From positions 1,054,001 to 1,118,000 of the forward strand of contig NHNY01000001.1 of NCBI GenBank assembly GCA_002786065.1: 64,000 bases of DNA, in the 5' to 3' direction. A model generated the notes under the pieces. It saw nothing but the letters and a program-made list of their open reading frames with translations, had not been told where the DNA came from and searched no databases. Made by a program: the position numbers and the translations under genes. The DNA is from Microcyclospora pomicola. Its lineage: Eukaryota > Ascomycota > Dothideomycetes > Capnodiales. Of the stretch, positions 55,054 through 64,000 are shown piece after piece (the stretch's first letter is position 1; every line of letters begins with the position of its first letter).

Positions 55054-55551
55054 GGCGATGTCAAGATGTTCCACAGTCTGCCACCAGCGTGTCAATTCGC
55101 AGATCAGTGTCGCAACAAGAATGTAGTGGACATGGGATTGCTCTGAGGACTATGGGTATATGAAGCCGGGCAGCTTCCAGCATTACATAAAACGCCGAGG
55201 CAGGCGACAAGCGGGCATGCCTGAGATGGCTGCCCATGATGAATGTTCGCGATCAGCCACAATAATCAACTAGATATTTCACCATGTATCACTTTTGAGA
55301 GCGTCATGTTGAGAATGCCGACTCGACTCGACTCTTGAATCGTTGAATTGGAGTTGTTCGATCTTCGTATTCATCGTGACAAAAGCTCATTGAACAGATT
55401 CCACCGTTCTATACCGACACGTCCATCCACTTTCATACTCGGGGAAAACTTTAGGCCCAGCATCTGTACCACTATAACCAGATCCATCCTGTACATATTT
55501 TATATCTCTCGCTCCACTCTTCACCCATCACAACCATCAACCTTCCTCCAC
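55054..55551. other. Divergent promoter region
   Basis: Lies between the minus-strand peroxin and the plus-strand exon at 55552. No gene was recognised. Confidence 0.45.
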
Positions 55552-55715
55552 GATGGATTACGATCCGAACAAACGTCTGCGGACTGCATCAGGCGCTCCA
55601 CTCAGCACCAGCAACACCAACTCCTTCCATGCAGCAGCTGCAGCAGCCAGCCTTCCTTCGTATACTCCTCCGCCTCCACCCCGGTCAGCAGCAATCCACG
55701 CAGACAAAAGGTACG
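55552..55715 (+). CDS. Candidate upstream exon or small separate gene before IES2
   Basis: An ATG at 55552 opens MDYDPNKRLRTASGAPL, an Ala- and Pro-rich stretch, and ends at a canonical AAAAG/GTACGT donor near 55715. Spliced to CTGAG near 55914 it would read into a frame that differs from IES2 and stops near 56103. Joining to the IES2 frame needs a weaker donor. It may be the true 5' exon of IES2, a leader ORF, or a separate small gene. Confidence 0.3.
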
Positions 55716-56017
55716 TTCGTACATTGTGAATCCATTTGGTATCCAACTGTGTCTCATCATTGAGGTGCTTCGATCCCGGGCATCTGTCTCGCCGTCTGCT
55801 TGGTGGTCGACTTGCCATTCATGCGCGCCGCGGCGCCACGTCGAATTCGCGATTCAGTGTTTCATAAGAGGGATGAGCGTGCCCAGCTGGAGGATCTGAT
55901 TGATTCGCCTGAGGCACTTCCCACGTCTCACAGGCACGACATACCTACTTGCCGACAACACCAACGACATCTACTACACCAACCACTCCTGTATTGACCC
56001 CCCAGCCCACGGAGATC

Positions 56018-57269
56018 ATGCCTCCCGAACGTCGCACCACCCGCACCACAATCCCCGTCAACTCGTCACGACAAGCAGCCAGACCTTATCCAACACGAAC
56101 TGACTCTCGCCACAGCTCCAGCTCTGCGCAGCCTCTCGCTTCCGTCACCGGCCATGGCAGTAACAAGCTTCGCCTCACCGTCAAAGCCCAACCTAGTAGA
56201 CTTCGGCAAGCGACCTCAGGTTCTGCCCTCCCTCCAGTATCATATGCGGAAGCAAGTGAGAGCGATACTACGCCAGCCCCGCCCACGCGTACCGCTCGCT
56301 CGACCCGGAATCCCCGCACTGTTGTGGAGCCGGACTCCGACGACCTAGAGGAGGACGAGGAAGAAGAGGACGAGGAGCTTGAGGAAGATGAGGACGAGGA
56401 GGATGCAGAGGGAGAGCTTGACGATACTACGATGGGACCGGAAGCGAGCGAGGGCGGCGACGTGGATGAAGACGAGGAGATGGAAGACATGTCAGAACAT
56501 CCGCCTCCTCCTGTCATAACGCAGACTCGGATTAATGGCAAGCCCAACGTTACTGTGACGGCGCCCCCAGAGGGTCCGCTGAAGTCTGTCGAAGCTAAGG
56601 AGATGGAGGATGAAGATGACGACGACGATGACGAGCTGTCCGAGCTAGAATCCGAAGGTGATGGCAACGAGAACGAGCACGACGATGAGAACGACGACGA
56701 GGAAGGGGACGACAGCGACGACGAGAACGGTTCACGCAGTGCCACCCCCGATCTTAGCAAACTGACGCGCCGGCAACGAGGTTTCTACGAAGAGTCCGAA
56801 GACCCCAACTTGATGGCCTTGTCGAATGAAGCACAGAAGAAGAAGCACCTCACCGTCGAGGAACACGCCATGCGCCGGCAGGAGATGGCCAAGCGGCGGA
56901 AGAATCTGTCGGAGAAGCGCAACGAGGAGGAGAAGGTACGTCGTGTCCTCATGCTCCCTGTTCACTTGTCGGAACTAACATGCTCACCCGAATCAGATGG
57001 ACACGATCAACAAGCTCCTAAGCAAACCCGCACCGAAGCGCCGCACACGCGCCGAGATTCTCGCGCAAGAACGTGCCGATGGCTTGACGCCAGGCGCCGA
57101 AGATGGCGACTTTGAGAGACCGGATGCCTTGAGTGTCCGCTGGGTCAACACCCGCGCGGGCAGCAGGATCGGCGTGCCGGAGGAGTGGCTCGACAAGCCG
57201 GTCGGCGAGGTGTTCCAGTCGCAGATCATGGCTACGCGAGCTGGAGCGATGGTGCAGGAGGTCTCATAG
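56018..57269 (+). CDS. IES2: INO80 chromatin-remodelling complex subunit Ies2 (PAPA-1 domain)
   Basis: Ies2/INO80B is a nuclear subunit of the INO80 remodeller. Exon 1 from the ATG at 56018 (MPPERRTTRTTIP) to 56935 and exon 2 (56997-57269) join in phase 0 across a 61-nt intron (GTACGT..ATCAG) to give 396 residues; the frame is open further upstream. The first third is Ser/Thr/Arg-rich. Two long Asp/Glu runs follow (about 105-150 and 195-240). The PAPA-1 region is near the intron: SKLTRRQRGFYEE, AMRRQEMAKRRKNLSEKRNEEEK, then MDTINKLLSKPAPKRRTRAEI. The end WVNTRAGSRIGVPEEWL is typical. It overlaps neither PEX gene, but its 3' end is only 138 bp from PEX1's. Confidence 0.88.
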
Positions 57270-57407
57270 GGAGGAGAGCAGAGCAGGCTAGAGTTTGAGC
57301 GGCGGTGTTTGTTGGACATAGATATTCCGTTCATAGCACAAATCGCCGTCATCGTACGAAACAGACGAGTCGCGCAGTAATCTACACATCTCTAAGTACA
57401 TTTGCCC

Positions 57408-60400
57408 TTACATCAAGCTACTCCGACCCCCGACCTCCGTCCCGCCCTGCCCATCCGACATCTCGCCGTTCCGCCCCACGACGAACTCGCGATAGATGCG
57501 ATCAAGACGCCTCCGCTCCTGCGCGCTGATCGACCGCCGCGTCGCCTCGAGGCTCTTCTGCAAGTGACGCGCCGTGATGATAGGTTCGACGGCCGCGAGA
57601 TCCGTGGCGGCGTCCTCCCTTGCGGCACCCACGCCACCGGGCGAGGCAAGGTGGTCCAACGCGCCGTTGGTCAGTCCGCGCACAGCAGGGGATGGCGGCT
57701 GGTGGCGCGCCTGTTTCGCCTTGCGGCGCGCGGTCTGCATGGCCGTGAGCTTGGTGGCGATTAAGGCGCGTTCCGCGGCGACGGAGGCGAGGGTCTGGGG
57801 TGAGGAGGTGACGGGACCGTCGGCGTGGTCGCCCAGTCGGAAATAGGTGAAGTCCTGCGACGGCTGGCGGGCAGCTTTCGCGCCCGCGGCGCCGGCCTTG
57901 CGTTTCTCGAAGTCTTGCGTCGCGGCGTTCTCGCTGCCGAGGACGTCCTGGATGGCTTCGAGGTGGGCGTTGTACAGGATGGCCTGCAGATCGGCGCCCG
58001 AGTAGCCGTCGGTCTGCCGGGCGATGGAGACGAGGCTAGGCTGGGCGAGGTTCTCCAGCACCGCGGTGTCGACTTTGAGCTTGCCGCTCACGGCCCGGAG
58101 AATGTCGAGGCGGTCTTCCTCGTCGGGCATGTCGCAGATTAGACTCTTATCGAGACGTCCGGGTCGGAGCAGAGCTGGGTCGATGAGGTCGGGACGAGAG
58201 GTTGCAGCGAGGACGTATACTCCGCTCAAGCCTTCTGCTCCGTCCATCATGGTGAGCAGCATGTTGACGACACGATCAGTGACACCAGTGCTGTCATGAC
58301 CACGTTTTGGGGCGATCGAGTCAAACTCATCGAAGAACAAGACACATGGTTTGGCGGCTTCTGCACGCTCGAAAAGATCCCGAACACTCTTCTCGGAGGC
58401 ACCAATGTACTTGTTGAGGATCTCTGGGCCTTTCACGGAGATGAAGTTCAAACCACATTCACCGGCCACCGCGGAGGCCAGCAGAGTCTTGCCGCAGCCG
58501 GGGAAGCCGTATAGAAGGAGACCCGAGCGGAGACGAAGAGGGCATTTGGCGAAGAGTGGAGCGTACGTGGTTGGGTATTGCAGTGTCTCCAGCAGTGTCT
58601 GTCGAGTCTCACGCAAGCCGCCGATCGATGAGAAGGTAGTCGTTGACGAGTGTAGTGTGACACCTCGCAATGACGCTGGAGTGAAGCCTTTCAAGGCTGC
58701 TGCGAAGTCATCGCTAAAGAGCGTTATCTGATCAGATGAGGTCGGATCCGAAATCGCACGGATCAGCGCCTCACTCCTGGCCCGAGAGACCAGCAGAGTG
58801 ATATCTCCGGGCATATACCCATCTGTCTGACCGGCAATATCCAAAAAGTCCAGGTCAGGGTCCGCAACAACGCCATCATCCGGTTGTTCAGGAGTTGTTG
58901 GCCGACTGCCTTCTTCTGAGCTCTCCATCCACGCGCTTGCACCATTGTTGTCAGGCGTCGTAATGTCATCTTCATCTGCTTTCGTGCTGGGCTTTTTGAG
59001 TAGCATCTCCAGCACTTGTCGGCGACCATCTTTGGTAGGCGCCTTCAATGCCACAATGTCGCGAACCACATGTCCACCGACCACAACGTTATTGACAGCC
59101 TCTTTCCCCTGAGCAGTAGCCAGTAGCACGACCCCCGAGTCTCTTCCGCAGAATTGCCTGATAATGGTACAAAGCATTTCCGAGACTTGTCTGCTGCGAC
59201 CGTTCGAGTCGACTTGCAGCTCGGTCTCGACAGGGCATAGTCTGTCGAGGTCATCTAGAATGACCACGGCACGTCCACCAAGTCGTGCTCCCCAAGCAGC
59301 TGTGGCAAACACGCGATGTAAAATCTCCTTGATGGTTTTCACCCTGGTCTCTTCTGTGATCAATGTCCGACAAGGGAAGTAAGTGGTATGGAATAAGTAT
59401 TCGTTTCTTAGTTGATGCGCCAGGAGTTGCACCAGGCTTGTTTTACCCGAGCCCAGTCCACCAGTCAGCAATACTGATGACGCATGGAGGAGACTGGTCC
59501 TTGTCTGCTCGGTTAATGCATCGATGCCAACCATCACTGGCGGCTTCTCAGGCAAAGGTTCACCTGGAGGCTTTAGGACCTTCCTGGGTGCAGTTTCCGG
59601 TTGAACAGCGATGTCCAGCTTCCGATCACCACCCATCAGCCAGTGTACCCTTGTCTTGGACGGATCTCCTGGTGGCGGTGGCTCAAAATCCACAATACCA
59701 CCAGGCCACGAGGCTTGGGCCGGTATCAGCATTCCGTCCGTCAAGGGCCCTTCCAGAATGGTTTTGCCAAACAGGGATCTTATCCTCTGCGCAGCTTCTT
59801 CTCGCTCTGTTTTGGACTCCCCACCGAACCTGAAACCGGATTTCTTGGTACTTTGTGCTGATGCGAATGGTGTGATTTTCAATCGCTTGATGATGGCCTC
59901 TTTACTGGCCTGCTGCGATGGTTCTTTGAGCGCAGATGCCGTCCTCGGTAATGGGGTGGGTGCAGGGTCGATACGAACGATGGCTCCGACGAGACCTTCT
60001 GATCCTAGTGTTGCACATAACAAGCTCGACAAGGCGACATGTCTGGCATCTGGCGCATCATCCCACGTGTGAAGCTTCGCCACGACTTTCATTGCTGGCA
60101 TCTGTTCCGGACTGGGCTGGCTCTGTGGGTCCACGGGTTCTTGCAGACCAGCTGTTTGAACAATACTGACAATGGCCCAGCTTACACCTCGAAGAGTCTT
60201 GGAAGCCAAGTGTTCTCGATCCAGCCAAATCCTCAGACCCCGATCTTGCATGTCATCACTGGCATCCTCGAACCACTCGTTTTCCAGCTTACGAGTAACT
60301 CCACGTAGGAAGATCGGCGGTCGGGCCTTTTCTTCGTCATGAGCGCTTCGATGCCGCACGGTACTCTTCTCACTCCTCCCTCCTGCACTTCTCCGGCTGG

Positions 60401-61276
60401 TACTGGCCACACTTCTGCTGTCCCTCCCACTGCTCGAACTCGGCCGCTGCCTCGTTTTCGGCGCCACGATGACTTCCGCATCCGGTGAGATCTTCACAAA
60501 TGCCTGCGAAGCACTAGGACTCGGCGTGAGGGAAGTGACAAATATGTTAGCAGTCGAAGTCGGCGTAAGATGTAGCGTAAGCGGATGTGATTGTCCAGCA
60601 GCTGGGTTCGGCAGAGCGCGAACTTGGCTCAAGAAGTTCATCTCCAGGAAGCGGGCATGAAGCTCAATGACTACCATCTCCTCGTCAGCACTCCTCCTTC
60701 ACTGCCTAAGTTCGGTACATCACATACTCTCCCAATCCGTTGCAGTGACCGGCTCAATGTTGATCGTATGCGCCATGGGCGGATCAAGATGCAATTGCAC
60801 CGCGACCTATACCTCCCACATCAGCCATTGAAGCCTCTCCTCCGGTCTCTCCAGCGCAAAGCACGAACCTTGGTCCCATCCGCTAAACCCACCGTCCTCG
60901 CGACCTGCGAGTCAATCTCTATGGTAGCGACCTCCTTATCCCCCGCTCCACCACCTCTAGCATCCCGAAGTCCATCTCTTCCCACGATCCCCACGAGTTT
61001 GGTCTGACTCTGCATGCCCGTCCAGCCGAAGAAGACGCTTTTCGTGACGCTGGCCGCCTTGCCTCCAGTCTTGGGATCCGCATTGGAGGTCTGCCGGAAT
61101 TGGAGCTCGACGACGACATTTTGTGTGAGTGTATTCGCATTGAGCAGGAGAGACACCAAAGACGCAGGCAGGTTGAGTAGACAGCTTTTGAGGGAGGGTA
61201 CGAGGGCGATTTCGGCCTGTTGCTGGTGGGGCTGGGATGGTGCGGAGGAGGATGGGCGGCGGAGTGAAGAGGACAT
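57408..61276 (-). CDS. PEX1: Peroxisomal AAA ATPase Pex1
   Basis: Pex1 with Pex6 pulls ubiquitinated Pex5 off the peroxisome membrane. Three exons, 61276-60869, 60806-60728 and 60670-57408, join in phases 0 and 1 across introns of 62 and 57 nt to give 1249 residues. The N-terminal double-psi-barrel region has LLNLPASLVSLLLNANTLTQN, VFFGWTGM, EIDSQVARTVGLADGTK, then DPPMAHTINIEPVTATDWE. The intron 2 join restores IIELHARFLEMNFLSQVRAL. Domain D1 has Walker A GGLGSGKTS and a Walker B-like VVILDDLDRL. D2 is canonical: GFPGCGKTLLAS, CVLFFDEFDSIAPKRG and the SRH region ATSRPDLIDPALLRPGRLD. D1 lacks the usual catalytic DE pair, as in family members. The tail is Ala/Arg-rich. Confidence 0.94.
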
Positions 61277-61636
61277 CACGGACGAACGTGCTGGAAGAAT
61301 GCAACGCGATCGTAAGAAGAGGTAGAATCAGAAAAGGACTGTGGGATTCATGTCGCGTATGATGAGACGTGAAGCTGTTCTGGACAATAATTTAGGGTCG
61401 GCAAGCCGAGGTTGGTGCTGCCCTCACTTGGTCAAATGCTTATTACTCGAGGTCAAGAAGGGTCAAACATGGATACAGTAGAACATCTTTCATGGCCATT
61501 TACATGACTACGATCGATTCCTCCAGCAACATCTCATGCAGATGATGAGCTCGAAATCCATGGCCCTCGCTATGCGTGCAGGCATGCTACATAAGACGTC
61601 GCTTATCAACGGTATTGCAGTGCTTCGCGCACCAAC
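61277..61636. other. Intergenic between PEX1 and the UBX gene
   Basis: It contains the PEX1 promoter and the 3' end of the UBX gene. Nothing else was recognised. Confidence 0.5.
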
Positions 61637-63232
61637 CTACTCCTCGATAAACTCCACCATGACTGTACCGTTCTTCAACCCAGCATCACCGATTGACGTG
61701 TCCAGCATATCTATGAGGTTCTTTCCCATGCTTATGAGCTCGAAGTTAGCATTCTCTTTGCCCTCTAATGGCGCTGCTTTGAGCCACTCGTATATCCTGC
61801 GTACTGAATCAGCGGTGGCGAAGCGACGAACAATTCTTCCACCAGAGTACCGGAACTGGATACGAGTAGTGTCTGGTCCCGTTGATGTCGGCTCTTCGTG
61901 AGCATTGCCGGCCGATATGAGTGAGAAAGGTGTAGCTTGCGCCGGGTTGGTCGACTCGACGGCAGGGGCGGCACCCATGTCCGTAACATCCATATCCTCG
62001 GGATCTACAGCAGGACCCTTTCCTTTATCCGTAGGTCGAGTGAGAGCATCTGGATCGTCTTCTTTCGACTTTGAGGCACTTCCATTGCTGAGACTGTTCT
62101 GCATAGCCATTTGCAGCATTTCTTCCTCACTCATTTGTGCAACTTCCTTCTTCTTTTCTTTCCGCTTGGCTTGCACCGGATTCTTCTTTGCCATACTTAA
62201 GCTGTAGCGGTCCAGAAACTCATGTAGATCCATCAGGAAGTCCGATGCTTTGGGTGACGGCGCTCCAGACCATGTCTTCACTTGCTCACCCGTACGTGGA
62301 TCAACAATCGCAATATGTGGATATGCGTCCTCCAGGTCCCGCATCTGAGCGAAGTAGTACTGAATATACTCTTGACCACGCGGATCATCTTTGTTGTACT
62401 GTAAGAAAATGAAGTTCTCCTTGACCGTTTCCCTGATCTCGGGATTCTTCCAAATGTCTCGGTTCAAGACTTGGCAATCGAAGATGGATGGATCTTGTAC
62501 GTTGACCAATATCCACTTTTCGTTCTCCTTGCCTTCATCGCGAGCAGCGGACCACGGTAGATTGGCGATAAGATCGAAAGGTGGCCGAAACAGGTCTGCG
62601 AGCAAGTTGGATTTGGACGTTGCTTCTGAAGCACCCCCTGTGGCACGAGAGAGCACCTGTCGATGTATCTCCGGATTCGCTGGATCATCCCCAGCCCAGA
62701 TGGAGGGAGTCTCACGTTGATTGAAGATGCCCGGGGCACCTCGTCGCGGCTGCCGCCTTGCGCTCAACTGTTCAAAGACTGCTTGGTTCATTGCACTCGG
62801 GTCGTCTCTCCAGTCGCTGCCCGGCCCCACCAGCGTCTCTGTTGTCCTCGCCATAGGTGCTCTGACTCCATCGTCATCAAAGTCTCCACTCCCTCCTCCG
62901 CCACCGCTCCCTCTTGCCCCATACATCTCTTCTTGTAGGCGACGAGCAATGGCCTCATCATCCTCCACCGAATGCCCAGTTCGCAAGGGACGGCTACCTG
63001 TCATTTGTACATCGTCGTCGTCGTCATCATCATCGATAGTGATGGGATCATCACTGCTTGAAGTCTGTCTCGGTGCTTGCGCTGGGGGATTTGCTGAAGC
63101 TCCAAGATCTGGGTTGCTGAAGAAGAGTTCCACGGCTTGCTCGAGGTTGCCATCTGTGAGTGTAAGGTACTGCTGTGCTTGTTCCGGCGCCGAGCCTGTG
63201 AAGGCAACAAAGTTTGAGATTGCCTCGTCCAT
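61637..63232 (-). CDS. UBX5: UBA-UAS-UBX protein, Cdc48/p97 adaptor (Ubx5/UBXN7 type)
   Basis: This adaptor links ubiquitinated substrates to Cdc48. The single frame is 531 residues. A UBA-like domain opens it (MDEAISNFVAFTGSAPEQAQQYL, NLEQAVELFF). After an acidic run (DDDDDDDD) and a UIM-like helix (DDEAIARRLQEEMYG), a UAS thioredoxin-like domain spans about 210-345: NLLADLFRPPFDLI, WILVNVQDPSIFDCQVLNRD, ENFIFLQYNKDD, YPHIAIVDPRTGE. A second UIM-like helix follows (MSEEEMLQMAMQNSL). The UBX domain is at the C-terminus (RIQFRYSGGRIVRRFATADS, GTVMVEFIEE). Domain order matches yeast Ubx5 and human UBXN7. No intron is needed. Confidence 0.92.
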   Translation of the reverse strand: MDEAISNFVAFTGSAPEQAQQYLTLTDGNLEQAVELFFSNPDLGASANPPAQAPRQTSSSDDPITIDDDDDDDDVQMTGSRPLRTGHSVEDDEAIARRLQEEMYGARGSGGGGGSGDFDDDGVRAPMARTTETLVGPGSDWRDDPSAMNQAVFEQLSARRQPRRGAPGIFNQRETPSIWAGDDPANPEIHRQVLSRATGGASEATSKSNLLADLFRPPFDLIANLPWSAARDEGKENEKWILVNVQDPSIFDCQVLNRDIWKNPEIRETVKENFIFLQYNKDDPRGQEYIQYYFAQMRDLEDAYPHIAIVDPRTGEQVKTWSGAPSPKASDFLMDLHEFLDRYSLSMAKKNPVQAKRKEKKKEVAQMSEEEMLQMAMQNSLSNGSASKSKEDDPDALTRPTDKGKGPAVDPEDMDVTDMGAAPAVESTNPAQATPFSLISAGNAHEEPTSTGPDTTRIQFRYSGGRIVRRFATADSVRRIYEWLKAAPLEGKENANFELISMGKNLIDMLDTSIGDAGLKNGTVMVEFIEE

Positions 63233-64000
63233 CTTGTTGGGTAAAATGTGGAAAGAAGTGCGCCCGAAATGGTGATTCAGATGTGGTCGTCTACCTAGTG
63301 GGGGTTTGTTGAATGAAGCTGTGTTACTGCGAACACCGCATCAGCTCTTGTGCGTAACAGGATGGGCAATTGCGTTTGCGTATCAAAAGCTCGGGACTCT
63401 ACACTTCATGAATCAACGATCTTGGTCAGGAGCACAATGATAGCATCGCAGAAAAGGGAAGAATTGCATGAAAAGGTGAATATGGTGTTGGGAGGCGATC
63501 TCGAATCTTAAAGAGGCACGTCACCGACGCTTGCCTGACTGCCGCAGTACATGTAGTGGGGTTCTACATGTATTGTTGATCACATGCAACAGTCGCACGG
63601 CCAACACATATACTTGCTTGTAGCCACCATCTCTAGTCGCTCATTCGATAATTTGTATTATAGACTCATGTTAGTTGGACGAGTGGATCCTACGATGCTT
63701 GACCTTTGTTCCACCTCCCCTCCAAAGTCATCATTCGATTGCACCAGACGCCTCTCCAGGCTACGCCTCTTTATGCACCTGCAATGCAGCCAACCGTCCA
63801 TACGTAACCATGCAAGACTGCACCGACCGCACGCACTCACATCATCATATCGTCTTCCATAGCGGAGTCTATTGGACCATGGAAGCCGGCAAAGCTTTGT
63901 CGCGCCTTCTGCTCATTCATCCGCTCCCAATCCGCATGATTTCGAATCTGGCCCAAGAATTGGTCTGATATCGTGCTTTGCTGGTGGCTGAACTGAGCTG
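63233..64000. other. Upstream region of the UBX gene, no gene seen
   Basis: Short frames on both strands match nothing known. The window ends here. Confidence 0.45.

Overview
The window looks like nuclear DNA of a filamentous ascomycete (Pezizomycotina). The evidence is short GT..AG introns of about 50-80 nt with CTRAC-type branch sites, dense genes on both strands, and fungal-only families: Pan1, VelB, a PRO1/ADV-1 type Zn2Cys6 regulator, PigL_N-ankyrin proteins and an Ato-type acetate transporter. The repeat-rich pheromone-like precursor and the small secreted protein would suit a dothideomycete, but that placement is inference. I found no convincing tRNA, rRNA, CRISPR array, retroelement or DNA transposon.

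Layout. 0-4.2 kb: PAN1 (minus, runs off the left edge). 4.5-5.7 kb: a decayed 3-beta-hydroxysteroid dehydrogenase gene. 5.7-12 kb: gene-poor, with one fungal transcription-factor-domain gene and one possible tail-anchored protein. 12-20.9 kb: a kappa-class GST, an N-terminal protein methyltransferase (NTM1), a secreted precursor with nine cysteine-pair modules resembling alpha-type pheromone, mitochondrial IDH1, then SVP26 and BUD23 diverging from one short promoter. 21.8-24.3 kb: a SAM+PH scaffold protein. 24.3-27.4 kb: gene-poor, one low-confidence spliced model. 27.4-35.9 kb: PRO1-like developmental regulator, a conserved unknown protein, AP-3 delta. 36.5-42.1 kb: a protein phosphatase, ATG5, a J-domain protein, EMC2, a small secreted protein. 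43.6-48 kb: VelB, ATG10, U2 snRNP B''. 48.7-51.2 kb: a PigL_N/ankyrin-type gene whose frame is broken. 52.7-63.2 kb: acetate transporter family, a Pex14-family peroxin, IES2 (INO80 complex), PEX1 and a UBX5-like p97/Cdc48 adaptor.

Most genes are unlinked housekeeping functions. Three themes stand out. Two parts of the Atg12 conjugation system (the target ATG5 and the E2 ATG10) lie about 8 kb apart. Two peroxisome import genes (a Pex14-family gene and PEX1) flank IES2. Several genes concern sexual or asexual development and mating: the PRO1-like regulator, VelB and the pheromone-like precursor. Membrane traffic is also well represented (PAN1, SVP26, AP-3 delta, EMC2).

Many ORFs open at TTG, CTG or GTG; starts given here are the best ATG. 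Intron positions were read by eye from splice signals, phase and family similarity, and no computation was run.
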